Shown: one piece after another, positions 52,770 to 62,308 of the stretch | Layout of the letters: every line of letters begins with the position of its first letter | How positions within the stretch are numbered: the stretch's first letter is position 1 | Source: Candidatus Solibacter sp. | Lineage (GTDB): Bacteria; Acidobacteriota; Terriglobia; Bryobacterales; Bryobacteraceae | Assembly (NCBI GenBank): GCA_013822245.1 | Contig: PNKE01000047.1 | Location: 1-64,000 of the forward strand | DNA: 64,000 nucleotides | Reading direction: 5' to 3' | Translations under genes and position numbers: made by a program | Notes under the pieces: model-generated | The model's database searches: none | What the model was told of the DNA's origin: nothing | What the model saw: the letters and a program-made list of their open reading frames with translations, nothing else

Positions 52770-54206
52770 TCAGGCGAGCATTTTCTTGACGACGTTGCCG
52801 TGGACGTCGGTGAGGCGGAAGTCGCGGCCCATGTGGCGGTAGGTGAGCCTGGTGTGGTCGAAGCCGAGGCAGTGCATGATGGTGGCTTGCAGGTCGTGGA
52901 CGTGGACCTTGTCCTGGGTGATGTTGAAGCCGATGTCGTCGGTTGCGCCGATGACCTGGCCGCCCTTGATGCCGCCGCCGGCGAGGAACATGGAATAGGC
53001 GAGCGGGTGGTGGTCGCGGCCGGCGTTTTCGGGATCGAGGGTGTTGCGGATTTCGACCATGGGTGTGCGTCCGAATTCCCCGCCCCAGACGATCAGGGTG
53101 TCATCGAGAAGGCCGCGCTGTTTGAGGTCCTTGATGAGGGCGGCGGTGGGCTTGTCGGTGGCGTCGGTGTTACGCTTGAGACCCTTGTTCAAATTCGTGT
53201 GCTGGTCCCAAGAGGCGTGCATCATGAGGACGAAGCGGGCGCCGCGTTCGACGAGGCGGCGGGCGAGCAGGCAGTTGGTTCCGAACTGGCGGGTGTCGGG
53301 CGAGTCGAGGCCGTAGAGTTCGCGGGTGTGGGCAGGCTCGGAGGAGAGGTCGGCGAGTTCGGGGGCGGCGGACTGCATGCGGTAGGCGAGTTCGTAGGAC
53401 TGGATGCGGGAGGCGATCTCCTGGTCGCCGGTGGATTCCATGCGGATGCGATTCAGGTCAGAGGCGGCGTCGAGGACGGCGCGCTGGGATTTGCCGTCGA
53501 CGCCGGAGGGGTTTGACAGGTAGAGGATGGGGTCGCCGGAGTTGCGCAGCAGGGCGCCCTGGAAGTGGGAGGGCAGGAAGCCGGAAGAGAAGTTGGATGC
53601 GCCGCCGCTGGTGCCGACGCCGGAGGTGAGGACGACGAAGCCGGGGAGGTTTTCCGACTCGCTGCCGAGGCCGTAGAGTGCCCAGGCGCCCATGGTGGGG
53701 CGGCCGAGCTGGATGGAGCCGGTGAACAGAAGAAGCTGGCCGGGGTGGTGGTTGAAGGCCTCGGTGAACATGGAGCGGACGAGGCAGATGTCGTCGGCGC
53801 AGGAGGCGATGTGGGGGATGTAGTCGGAGAATTCAATGCCTGACTGGCCGTGGGGTTTGAAGACGCGGGGGCTGGCGAGGACGTTGGCGCTCTTGTTGAT
53901 GAAGGCGAGGCGGAGCTGCGAGGTGAGCGACTCGGGCAGCGGCTTGCCGGACCATTTGGCGAGGCCGGGCTTGGGATCGAAGAGATCCATCTGGCTGGGC
54001 GCGCCTTCCATGAACATGAAGATGACGTTCTTGGCCTTGCCGGGGAAATGGGGTGGTTTGGGGGCGAGCGGATTTGAGGATTTGGGCTGGGCGGAGCGGC
54101 CGTCGCGGGCGAGCAGGTGGCCGAGGCCCAACATGCCGATGCCGCAGCCGACTTCGCTCAGGAAGCGGCGGCGATTGCGGAGAGCGAGGGTTTCGTTGAT
54201 TTCCAT
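52770..54206 (-). CDS. DUF1501 exported protein (twin-arginine signal)
   Basis: A 478-residue DUF1501 protein. A twin-arginine-type signal (RNRRRFLSEVGCGIG) is followed by FMFMEGAPSQMDLFDPKP, EFSDYIPHIA, LVRSMFTEAFNHHPGQ and LIVWGGEFGRTP. DUF1501 proteins resemble sulfatases/alkaline phosphatases in fold but act in an unknown way. It lies 9 nt downstream of the PSD1 gene; this pair is a hallmark of Planctomycetota and Solibacter-type Acidobacteria, and is inferred to act in polysaccharide processing. Confidence 0.92.
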   Translation of the reverse strand: MEINETLALRNRRRFLSEVGCGIGMLGLGHLLARDGRSAQPKSSNPLAPKPPHFPGKAKNVIFMFMEGAPSQMDLFDPKPGLAKWSGKPLPESLTSQLRLAFINKSANVLASPRVFKPHGQSGIEFSDYIPHIASCADDICLVRSMFTEAFNHHPGQLLLFTGSIQLGRPTMGAWALYGLGSESENLPGFVVLTSGVGTSGGASNFSSGFLPSHFQGALLRNSGDPILYLSNPSGVDGKSQRAVLDAASDLNRIRMESTGDQEIASRIQSYELAYRMQSAAPELADLSSEPAHTRELYGLDSPDTRQFGTNCLLARRLVERGARFVLMMHASWDQHTNLNKGLKRNTDATDKPTAALIKDLKQRGLLDDTLIVWGGEFGRTPMVEIRNTLDPENAGRDHHPLAYSMFLAGGGIKGGQVIGATDDIGFNITQDKVHVHDLQATIMHCLGFDHTRLTYRHMGRDFRLTDVHGNVVKKMLA

Positions 54207-54215
54207 GGATGGGGC

Positions 54216-56747
54216 CTATTCGCGGGTGATGAATTCGTCGAGGTTGAGAAGGACGCGGGCGACGTTGACCCAGGCGGCTTCGTTGGGATTGACGGGGAGC
54301 AGATCGGCGGCGGCCTGTGCATTGGCGGAGAGAGCAGTGGCGGAAGAATCGAGCAGGGCGGCGAGACGGGCGCGCTCGGCGGCGGAAGGGGTGCGGCCGA
54401 GGGCGAGCAGGAAGGCATCGTCGAAGCGGCGGGCGGAATCGGGCTGATGGGAGAGGCGGAGGGCGAGGGCCTGGGCGGCTTCGAAGAAGACGGGATCGTT
54501 GAGGAGGTTGAGGGCCTGGAGGGGAGAGTTGGAGCGGCGGCGGCGGGAGCAGGCGACGTTGGAATCGGGGGCGTCGAAGTTCATGAGCATGGGGTAGGGC
54601 GTGGTGCGCTGGAAGTGGATGTAGAGGCCGCGGCGGTAGCGCGAGGGGCCTTCGTCGTCGTTCCATTTGACGCTGCCGGCGTAGCCGAGTTCGGCGATGC
54701 CTTTGGGCTGGGGCGGGCGGACGCTGGGTCCGCCGATGGCGTCGTTGAGCAGGCCGGCGGCGGAGAGGGCGGCGTCGCGGATCTGTTCGGCCTGGAGGCG
54801 GATGCGGGACTGGCGGGCGAGGAGGGTGTTTTCGGGATCCTTTTCGAGGAGGCCGGGGCGGGAGTTGGAGGACTGGCGGTAGGTGGCGGAGGTGACGATG
54901 AGGCGGAGGGTTTGTTTGACGCTCCAGCCGTTGTCGCGGAAGTTGGAGGCGAGCCAGTCGAGCAGTTCGGGATGGGTGGGCGGGGCGCCCTGTGTGCCGA
55001 AGTCCTCGGAGGTGAGGACGAGGCCGCGTCCGAACATTTCCTGCCAAAGACGGTTTACGGTGACGCGGGCGGTGAGGGGATTGTCATTCGATACGAGCCA
55101 GCGGGCGAAGGTAAGGCGGTTACGGGGGGCGCCTTCGGGCAGCGGGGGAAGAGAGGCGAGGGCGGCGGGGAGGACTTCGATGCCCTTGGCCCTGAAGTCG
55201 CCGCGGACGGCGAGACGGGTTTTAGGCGGGTGAGGCGATTCGACCATGATGGGCGCCTGGGCGAGGCGGGGCTGTTTGGCGTCGAGTTCGGCGAGGCGTT
55301 TCCGGAAGTCGCGCAGACCGGCGAGGGCTTCCTGATTGCGGTTTTTGTCGGGGCCGGTGTTGGAGATGAACCAGTACATGAGGCGTTCGCGATCGGATGC
55401 GGAGCGCGAGGCGGAAGGTGTGCTGATGACTTCCTCGAAGCGGTCGAACATGGGGCGGGAGTTGGCGACGATGAAGTCCCAGTCGAGGTCGGCGCCGGGG
55501 TTGTTCATGGCCTGGAGGACGCTGGCTTCCCATTCGAGTTGGAGGCGGGGGACGGCGTAGAGGTCCATGAGGCGGGCGCGCTCGGCGAGGTAGGCGGGGC
55601 GGGCGCGCATCCAGGGGCCGGTTTCGCCGGGCAGGGGGGCGTCGATGTCGCGTTCGGAGGAGTTATTGAAGAAGGCGTAGAGGGCGTAGTAGTCCTTCTG
55701 GCTGATGGGGTCGAATTTGTGGTCGTGGCACTGGGCGCAGCCGACGGTGAGGCCGAGCCAGACGGTGGAGGTGGTGTTGGTGCGATTGACGAGTTGTTCG
55801 AAGCGGCTCTCTTCGGGGTCGGCGCCGCCTTCGCGGTTGGTGAGGGTGTTGCGGTGGAAGCCGGTGGCGATTAATTGGTCGGGGCGGGGGTGGTCGAGGA
55901 GGTCGCCGGCGAGTTGTTCGACGGTAAAGCGGTCGAAGGGCATGCCGGTGTTGTAGGCGTTGATGACCCAGTCTCGCCAGCGCCAGTGCCAGGGGCGGGT
56001 GCGGTCTTTTTCAAGGCCGTCGGAGTCGCCGTAGCGGGCCTGGTCGAGCCAGGCGCGGGCGCGTTGTTCGCCGTAGTGGGGCGAGGCGAGGAGGCGGTCG
56101 ACGAGGCGATCGTAGGCGTCGGGGGAAGAGTCGGCGAGGAAGGCGGCGACTTCGGCGGGGGTGGGGGGAAGGCCGGTGAGGTCGAAGGCGAGGCGGCGGA
56201 TGAGGGTGGTTTTGGGGGCCTCGGGCGAGGGGGCGATGGATTCCTTTTCGAGGCGGGCGAGGATGAAGTTGTCGATGGGGTTGCGGGTCCAGGCGGCGTT
56301 CTTGGGAGTAGGCGGATCGGGTTGAGTGATGGGTTGGAAGGACCAGAGAGTTTGCTTGGATGCGGCGGGTTTGGCGGCGGAGGTGCGGGGCCAATCGGCG
56401 CCGGAGTCGATCCAGGATTTGAGGGTGGCAATCTCGGCGGCGGAGAGGGCGGGTCCGGCGGGGGGCATGCGGACGCCGTCCTTATCGGAGGTGACGCGGT
56501 GGATGAGTTTGCTGGCGGCGGAATTGCCGGGGACGATGACGGGGCCGGAGTAGCCGCCTTCGAGGGCGGCGGCGGGGTCGTCGAAACGCAAGCCGTTGGA
56601 CTTCAGGCGCGCGTTGTGGCACATGACGCAGCGGCGCTTGAGCAGCGGTTCAACGTCTATCGAAAAGCCGGGCCGGGCCTGCGCGAAGACGGCAGGCGTG
56701 GCCGCGGTGGCGGCGAAGGCAATGATCGCCCAGATGGATCCCCTCAT
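54216..56747 (-). CDS. PSD1/planctomycete cytochrome C domain protein (DUF1549/DUF1553)
   Basis: An 843-residue exported protein. A signal peptide (FAATAATPAVFAQ) precedes a planctomycete cytochrome C segment with heme motif Cys40-xx-Cys43-His44 (RRCVMCHNARLKS). The DUF1549 and DUF1553 regions follow: NPIDNFILARLEKE, ARAWLDQARYGDSDG, VGCAQCHDHKFDPI, and RLTFARWLVSNDNPLT. The function is unproven. The start at 56747 has TACAAT 8 nt upstream, and the DUF1501 gene follows within 9 nt. Confidence 0.93.
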   Translation of the reverse strand: MRGSIWAIIAFAATAATPAVFAQARPGFSIDVEPLLKRRCVMCHNARLKSNGLRFDDPAAALEGGYSGPVIVPGNSAASKLIHRVTSDKDGVRMPPAGPALSAAEIATLKSWIDSGADWPRTSAAKPAASKQTLWSFQPITQPDPPTPKNAAWTRNPIDNFILARLEKESIAPSPEAPKTTLIRRLAFDLTGLPPTPAEVAAFLADSSPDAYDRLVDRLLASPHYGEQRARAWLDQARYGDSDGLEKDRTRPWHWRWRDWVINAYNTGMPFDRFTVEQLAGDLLDHPRPDQLIATGFHRNTLTNREGGADPEESRFEQLVNRTNTTSTVWLGLTVGCAQCHDHKFDPISQKDYYALYAFFNNSSERDIDAPLPGETGPWMRARPAYLAERARLMDLYAVPRLQLEWEASVLQAMNNPGADLDWDFIVANSRPMFDRFEEVISTPSASRSASDRERLMYWFISNTGPDKNRNQEALAGLRDFRKRLAELDAKQPRLAQAPIMVESPHPPKTRLAVRGDFRAKGIEVLPAALASLPPLPEGAPRNRLTFARWLVSNDNPLTARVTVNRLWQEMFGRGLVLTSEDFGTQGAPPTHPELLDWLASNFRDNGWSVKQTLRLIVTSATYRQSSNSRPGLLEKDPENTLLARQSRIRLQAEQIRDAALSAAGLLNDAIGGPSVRPPQPKGIAELGYAGSVKWNDDEGPSRYRRGLYIHFQRTTPYPMLMNFDAPDSNVACSRRRRSNSPLQALNLLNDPVFFEAAQALALRLSHQPDSARRFDDAFLLALGRTPSAAERARLAALLDSSATALSANAQAAADLLPVNPNEAAWVNVARVLLNLDEFITRE

Positions 56748-56786
56748 GGGTCGATATTGTACCTCTAAATGCGGTAATCATTAACA

Positions 56787-58175
56787 ATGCGATCGATTTC
56801 GAGATGGACGTGTCTTTTATTGCTGGCGGCGGCGGCGGTTGGCGCGCAGACGGCGGATGTGGCGGGGTCGTGGGAGGGCGTGCTGGAATCGCCGGCCGGG
56901 AAACTCAGGATCAGGCTGCATGTAGAGAAGACGGCGGCAGGGGCGCTGGCGGCGAAGATGGACAGCGTGGACCAGGGGGCGCTGGGGATTCCGGTGGATC
57001 AGGTGTCGTTCGCCGACGGAGTGCTGAGGTGGAGTATCGCGAGGGTGGGCGCATCCTACGAAGGCAAGCTGAACGAGGCCGGGGACGCGATTGAAGGCAC
57101 GCTGACGCAGGGCATCACGTTGAAGCTGAACCTGGAGCGGATGTCGGCGGCCGCGGTTGCGTCGTCGGCGATCAGGAGGCCGCAGACGCCGAAGCCGCCG
57201 TATCCGTACAAGGTGGAGGAAGTGTCGTTCGCGAGCAAGGCCGAGGGCGTGACGATGGGCGGGACGCTGACGATTCCGGAGGGTGCGGGGCCGCATCCGG
57301 CGGTGATACTGATCAGCGGGTCGGGGGCGCAGGACCGCGACGAGACGATCTTCAGCCACAAGCCGTTTCTGGTGCTGGCGGATCATCTGACGCGGCGGGG
57401 CATTGCCGTGTTGAGGTATGACGACCGGGGCGTGGGCAAATCGACGGGCAGCCGCGAGGAGGCGACTTCAGTGGACTTTTCCGAAGACGCCGAGGGCGGG
57501 TTGGATTATCTGGCCAAGCGCAAGGAGATCGATGCGAAGCGGATCGGGTTTGTTGGGCACAGCGAGGGCGGAGTGATTGCGCCGATGATCGCGGTGCGGA
57601 GGCCGGAGACGGCGTTTATCGTGCTGATAGCGGGGACAGGGGTAGACGGGGAGCAGATTCTGTATGAGCAGGGGCAGGCGGTGTTGAAGGCGAATGGCGC
57701 GAGCGCGGAAGCGATTGCGGCGCAGAGAGAGATCCAGGAGAAGATGTTCGCGATTGTGAAGGCGGAGAGGGATCCGGAGGAGGCGGCGGCGAAGTTGAGG
57801 CAGGTGCTGGGCGGGTCACCGGCGGCGGAGCAGAGCATCAAGAGCGTGACCGCGATGTGGTTCCGGTATTTCCTGACGTACAATCCGCAGCCGGTGCTGG
57901 AGCGGGTGAAGTGTCCGGTGCTGGCGTTGAACGGGAGCCTGGACACGCAGGTGGTGGCGGGGCAGAATCTGCCGGCGATCGAGGCGGCGCTGAAGAAGGG
58001 CGGGAACGAGGATTTCGAGACGGCGCTGCTGCCAGGGTTGAACCATCTGATGCAGACGGCCAAGACGGGCGGCGTGCCCGAGTACAACCAGATTGAAGAG
58101 ACGATGGCGCCGGCGGCGCTGGACAAGATGGCGACGTGGCTGAGGCGGCGGGCGGGGCTGGAGACGGGACGATAG
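56787..58175 (+). CDS. Exported alpha/beta hydrolase
   Basis: A 462-residue exported hydrolase. The signal peptide is RWTCLLLLAAAAVGAQ. A beta-rich N-terminal region follows (GSWEGVLESPAGKLRIR). The C-terminal alpha/beta hydrolase has ISGSGAQDRDET, nucleophile Ser in GFVGHSEGGV, an acid in LNGSLDTQV and His in GLNHLMQ. The domain order matches DUF3887/peptidase S9-like exported esterases. It may cleave ester or peptide bonds; the substrate is unknown. Confidence 0.88.
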   Translation: MRSISRWTCLLLLAAAAVGAQTADVAGSWEGVLESPAGKLRIRLHVEKTAAGALAAKMDSVDQGALGIPVDQVSFADGVLRWSIARVGASYEGKLNEAGDAIEGTLTQGITLKLNLERMSAAAVASSAIRRPQTPKPPYPYKVEEVSFASKAEGVTMGGTLTIPEGAGPHPAVILISGSGAQDRDETIFSHKPFLVLADHLTRRGIAVLRYDDRGVGKSTGSREEATSVDFSEDAEGGLDYLAKRKEIDAKRIGFVGHSEGGVIAPMIAVRRPETAFIVLIAGTGVDGEQILYEQGQAVLKANGASAEAIAAQREIQEKMFAIVKAERDPEEAAAKLRQVLGGSPAAEQSIKSVTAMWFRYFLTYNPQPVLERVKCPVLALNGSLDTQVVAGQNLPAIEAALKKGGNEDFETALLPGLNHLMQTAKTGGVPEYNQIEETMAPAALDKMATWLRRRAGLETGR

Positions 58176-58219
58176 GGCGGGCGGCCGAGGTGGAGGAAGC
58201 CGGGCGTTCAGACGATAGA

Positions 58220-59350
58220 GTGAGGGTGAGAGAGAGACGATCCGGGCGGCGGGTGCTCATAGCCGCCATTTGCGCAGCCGCGCTATGGGCGATCGTGCTG
58301 CAGGCCGTGAAGCCGGAACGGTTCCTGACGGGGGCGAATGATTTCGCTCAGCTTTACGCGGGAGCGAGGCTGGTGGGGACGCCGGGGCTGTATTCGGTGG
58401 AAGCGAATGAGCGGGTGCACCTGGAGACGTTGGGCTACGTGATCCCGTCGGTGTATTATTCGCGGCTGCCGTTTTATGCCTGGATGCTGCGGCCGCTGGC
58501 GGGGTTGCCTTACCAGGCGGCGTACTGGACGTTTCAGGCGCTGAGCGCGGCCTGCCTGGCGTGGTTCCTTTGGATGTTTGTCAGGGACCGGTTGGACGTG
58601 GCCATCTTCGCGTTTCTCTATCCGCCGCTGGTGTTCACGCCATTCAACGGGCAGGATGTTTCGATGGTGCTGGCGCTGGCCGCGGCCGGGTATCTGCTGA
58701 TGGAAAGGGAGAGGCCGTTCACGGCGGGGCTGGTCTGGGCGTTGTGCGCGATCAAGCCGCACCTGGTGCTGCTGCTGCCGGTGGCGCTGATCGTCCACCG
58801 GAAGTGGCGGGCGCTGGCAGGAGGAGTGGCGGGCGGCGGGGTGCTGATCGCGCTGTGCTATCTGGCGCAGGGCGGCAACTGGATGGCCGAGTACGGGGCG
58901 CTGCTGGGCAGTCCGGAGTTGCATCCGAATCCGCAGTTGATGCCGAATTTCCAGGCCGTGGGCGCGGCACTGCCGGCGCTCGATGCGGGGTGGTTGGTTG
59001 CGATGGCGAGCGTGTTGGTGGCGGCGGTGGCGGCGGCGGCGTTCCGGAAATCGGAGCATTGGGCAGAGGCATTTGCTTTGTCGCTGCCGGCGAGCCTGTT
59101 GATCAGTGTCCATGCCTACGCGCAGGACACGCTGCTGCTGCTGTTGCCGCTGGTTGTGCTCAGCCGGATGGCGGCGCGGCCCGCGATGGTCCGGTTCGCG
59201 GCGCTGATGACGATGCCGCTGACGCCGGTGCTGGTGGTGGTTGGCGCGCCGTGGTCGGCGGTGTACCCGGCGCTGCTGGCGGCCTGGGTGACGGCGGGCG
59301 CGCTGAGAAGGCGTAGCGCCAAGACCGGCGCGGACCCGTGTACCATTTGA
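58220..59350 (+). CDS. DUF2029-type membrane glycosyltransferase (GT87-like)
   Basis: A polytopic membrane protein of about 376 residues, with about nine hydrophobic helices. NDFAQLYAGARLV and LYPPLVFTPFNGQD are hallmarks of the DUF2029/GT87 family of polyprenol-phosphate-sugar-dependent transferases. The start is not settled: GTG 58220 or 58226 are likely; a longer reading from 58136 overlaps the preceding gene. The likely role is sugar transfer to a cell-envelope polymer. The S66 peptidase gene follows directly. Confidence 0.75.
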   Translation: MRVRERRSGRRVLIAAICAAALWAIVLQAVKPERFLTGANDFAQLYAGARLVGTPGLYSVEANERVHLETLGYVIPSVYYSRLPFYAWMLRPLAGLPYQAAYWTFQALSAACLAWFLWMFVRDRLDVAIFAFLYPPLVFTPFNGQDVSMVLALAAAGYLLMERERPFTAGLVWALCAIKPHLVLLLPVALIVHRKWRALAGGVAGGGVLIALCYLAQGGNWMAEYGALLGSPELHPNPQLMPNFQAVGAALPALDAGWLVAMASVLVAAVAAAAFRKSEHWAEAFALSLPASLLISVHAYAQDTLLLLLPLVVLSRMAARPAMVRFAALMTMPLTPVLVVVGAPWSAVYPALLAAWVTAGALRRRSAKTGADPCTI

Positions 59351-59352
59351 GG

Positions 59353-60387
59353 GTGCGACGCAGATCCTTTTTGAGTTCGGTTGGCGTGACGGTGGCGGGT
59401 GCGGGGGCGATGAAAGCGCAGACGGCGAAGGTGGTGCGGCCGAAGGCGGTTAAGCCGGGCGATACGGTGGCGCTGATTACGCCGTCGACGTACGTGAGCG
59501 ATCCGGACCGGCTGGAGCTGGCGCGGCGGACGGTGGAGCATTTCGGGTTGAAGGCGAAGTGGGGCGCGGGCGTGGGCAAGCGCGACGGCTACCTGGGCGG
59601 GTCGATCCAGACGCGGGTGGATGATCTTCATGCGGCGTTCGCCGACCCGCAGGTGAAAGCCGTGTTCTGCATCCGCGGCGGCTACGGCTCGGCGATGCTG
59701 CTGGACAAGATCGACTTCGGTTTGATCCGGCGGAATCCGAAGATTTTCATCGGCTATAGCGACATCACGGCGCTGCATGTGGCGATTCATCAGGAGACGG
59801 GACTGGTGACATTCCACGGGCCGGTGACGCTGTCACGGTTTTCGAACTACACGCAGGAGTGTTTCCGGCGGGCGTTGTTTGAGGCCAAGCCGCTGGGCGT
59901 GTTGACGAATCCGCCGGAGGAGAATCAACTGCGGCCGCGCCATTTGACGCGAGTGATCCGGCCGGGCAAGGCGAGCGGGCCGTTGACGGGGGGCAACCTG
60001 TCGCTGATCGCGTCGCTGATGGGCACGAGGTGGGAGATCCGGACCGAGGGCAAGATGCTGTTCATCGAAGACGTCGGCGAGCAGCCGTATGCGATGGACA
60101 GGATGCTGACGCAGTTGCGGCTGGCGGGGAAGTTGAAGGGGATTCGAGGGCTGGTGATCGGGGAGTGTTCGGGGTGCACGCCGAGGGAGTTTCAGCCGAG
60201 CTTTGAATCGACGTTCTCGCTGGGCGAAGTGTTGAACAATATCCTGGGCGATCTGGACGTGCCGGTGTTGACGGGCATGACGATCGGCCACACAGACGAT
60301 CAACTGACGCTCCCGATGGGCGTGAAAGCGACGCTGGATACGGCGGCGGCGACGCTGACGGTGGAGGAGCCGGCGACGGAGGCATGA
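59353..60387 (+). CDS. S66-family LD-carboxypeptidase, Tat-exported
   Basis: A 344-residue member of peptidase family S66, which cleaves the L,D bond in murein tetrapeptides or detoxifies microcin C. The Tat-like signal RRRSFLSSVG is at the very N-terminus. The nucleophile Ser is in GYSDITAL, the Glu in FIEDVGEQPY and the His in TIGHTDDQL. The start GTG 59353 leaves 2 bp after the DUF2029 gene; TTG 59347 or GTG 59338 are possible. The next esterase gene overlaps it by 4 bp. Confidence 0.88.
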   Translation: MRRRSFLSSVGVTVAGAGAMKAQTAKVVRPKAVKPGDTVALITPSTYVSDPDRLELARRTVEHFGLKAKWGAGVGKRDGYLGGSIQTRVDDLHAAFADPQVKAVFCIRGGYGSAMLLDKIDFGLIRRNPKIFIGYSDITALHVAIHQETGLVTFHGPVTLSRFSNYTQECFRRALFEAKPLGVLTNPPEENQLRPRHLTRVIRPGKASGPLTGGNLSLIASLMGTRWEIRTEGKMLFIEDVGEQPYAMDRMLTQLRLAGKLKGIRGLVIGECSGCTPREFQPSFESTFSLGEVLNNILGDLDVPVLTGMTIGHTDDQLTLPMGVKATLDTAAATLTVEEPATEA

Positions 60388-61232
60388 CGATGAAAGACGG
60401 CAGGATCACCAGGCGCACGGCGGCGGCGATGGTTTCGGCGGCGGCGGTGATGCAGGCGCAGGCGCCCACGACGGAATTGCTTTGGCCCGAGGGCGCGCCG
60501 GGCGCGGTGGGGACGGAAGATCTGGACAAGCCGGCGTTGACGACATGGCTGGCGGCGAAGCCGAACGGGGCGGCGGTGCTGGTGTGTCCGGGCGGCGGCT
60601 ATGGCGCGCTGGCGATGGATCACGAGGGCAAGCAGATCGCCGAATGGTACAACGCGCTGGGGGTGTCGGCATTCATTTTGAAGTACCGGCTGGGGCCGCG
60701 ATACCGCCATCCGGCGCCGCTCGACGACGCGCGGCGGGCGATGCGGATGATCCGCGAGCGGGCGCCGAAACTGGGCATCGATGCGGCGCGGGTGGGCGTG
60801 ATGGGTTTTTCGGCTGGAGGGCATCTGGCGTCGACGCTGTCGACGCATTACCAGCAGGGCGAGAGGCCGGACTTCGCCGTGCTGTGTTATCCGGTGATTT
60901 CGTTCACGACGCGGTATGCGCATTCGGGGTCGATGCGGAACCTGCTGGGCGCGCCGCCGGATCCGGCGCTGGTGTGGGATCTGTCGAATGAGTTGAAGGT
61001 GACGGCCGAGACGCCGCCGACGTTTTTGTTTCACACCAACGCCGATGCGGGCGTGCCGCCGGAGAACAGCATCCTTTACTACATGGCGCTGCGGCGGGTG
61101 GGCGTGCCGGCCGAGATGCACATCTATCAGGAGGGAAGGCACGGCGTGGGGCTGGCGCAGAAGGACCCGGTGCTGTCGACGTGGCCGGACAGGTTGAAGG
61201 ACTGGCTGAAGGTGCGCGGATTCGTGCGGTAA
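60384..61232 (+). CDS. Exported alpha/beta hydrolase (BD-FAE/esterase-like)
   Basis: A 282-residue hydrolase, probably exported by Tat (RITRRTAAAMVSAAA). The oxyanion region CPGGGYGALAMDHEG, nucleophile Ser in GFSAGGH, acid in TNADAGVPP and His in GRHGVGLA are visible. It resembles acetyl-xylan esterases of the BD-FAE type. It overlaps the S66 peptidase gene by 4 bp (ATGA), so they are co-translated. Confidence 0.88.
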   Translation: MTMKDGRITRRTAAAMVSAAAVMQAQAPTTELLWPEGAPGAVGTEDLDKPALTTWLAAKPNGAAVLVCPGGGYGALAMDHEGKQIAEWYNALGVSAFILKYRLGPRYRHPAPLDDARRAMRMIRERAPKLGIDAARVGVMGFSAGGHLASTLSTHYQQGERPDFAVLCYPVISFTTRYAHSGSMRNLLGAPPDPALVWDLSNELKVTAETPPTFLFHTNADAGVPPENSILYYMALRRVGVPAEMHIYQEGRHGVGLAQKDPVLSTWPDRLKDWLKVRGFVR

Positions 61233-61269
61233 CGCGGCGGCGGGGGGCCGCGTCAGAGTCTATCAGGAG

Positions 61270-62295
61270 ATGATGCGGAACCTCATCGTTGCGGCGGCGG
61301 CTGTGGGCGCCATCGCGTGGGCGCAGGAGTCCGATCCAGGGCGTCCGATTCTGAAGCGCGGCGGGCCGGCGACGCAGCGGGAAAAGCCATCGGAGGCGCC
61401 GCCGCCAGCAGCGCCGAGGGGCGAGCCGGTCTACAAAGAAATTGCAGTTGATGAAGAGGGGCGGGGCGACAAGCCGCTGGCCGTGGCCTCCGCGGAAAAC
61501 GACGCGGAAGTGTTGATCGAACGGGCGCGGGCGGCGGCGTATGAGTTCAACGACAAGCTGCCGGATTTCATTTGCGACCAGTTGGTGGTGCGGTACGAGA
61601 GCAAGACGAGGAAGCCGGAGTGGAAGCAGAAGGACCGGGTGCAGGTGGAGTTGACCTACGCGGGCGGGAAAGAGGATTACCGGAATATCCGGGTGAACGG
61701 GAAGCGGCTGAAGAAGGGGTCGCCGGAGGATTCGGGATCGTGGTCGACGGGCGAGTTTGGCACGACGCTGGCCGACATCATGGCGTCGAACACGGACGCG
61801 CAGTTCCGATTGCGGAAGGACGATTCCACGGCGGCCGGGCTGAAGGCGAAGGTGTTCAACTTCAGCGTGGCGCAGGCGAATTCGCATTGGACGATCCGCT
61901 ATGGGCGATCGGTGCGGCCGGCGTATAACGGGGCGTTGTGGATCGATCCGGAGTCGGCGCGGGTGCTGCGCATCGAGATGGACTCGCGGCGGTTGCCCGT
62001 GGATTACGACATCGACAAGGTGGAGATGTCGGTGGACTACGGCTGGGTGGTGATCAGCGGCCAGCGGTATCTGCTGCCGGTGAAGAGCGAGGTGCTGGCG
62101 TGCCAGACGCACAGTTTCTCGTGCTTGAGGAACACGATCGAGTACCGGAACTACCGCAAGTTCGCGGTGGAGTCGCAGTTGCTGCAAGTGGAGAGCGAGA
62201 TCACGTTCGAGGACGAAGAGAAGGAAAAGAGCAAGACGACGCCGCCGTCGATCACGCCGGAGCAGCCGAAGACGGCCCCGGCGAAGAAGAAGTGA
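61270..62295 (+). CDS. Exported hypothetical protein, acidobacterial type
   Basis: A 341-residue exported protein. The signal sequence is NLIVAAAAVGAIAWA, with a Pro/Glu-rich linker (KPSEAPPPAAPRGEP). A beta-rich domain follows (FICDQLVVRYESKTRK, VQVELTYAGGKEDY, WTIRYGRSVRPAYNGALWID). The C-terminus is highly charged (EEKEKSKTT, ending KK). I do not recognise a family; its length and layout resemble LolA-fold exported proteins, which is a guess. An AGGAG lies just before the ATG pair. Confidence 0.65.
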   Translation: MMRNLIVAAAAVGAIAWAQESDPGRPILKRGGPATQREKPSEAPPPAAPRGEPVYKEIAVDEEGRGDKPLAVASAENDAEVLIERARAAAYEFNDKLPDFICDQLVVRYESKTRKPEWKQKDRVQVELTYAGGKEDYRNIRVNGKRLKKGSPEDSGSWSTGEFGTTLADIMASNTDAQFRLRKDDSTAAGLKAKVFNFSVAQANSHWTIRYGRSVRPAYNGALWIDPESARVLRIEMDSRRLPVDYDIDKVEMSVDYGWVVISGQRYLLPVKSEVLACQTHSFSCLRNTIEYRNYRKFAVESQLLQVESEITFEDEEKEKSKTTPPSITPEQPKTAPAKKK

Positions 62296-62308
62296 AAGCC
62301 GCGGCGGA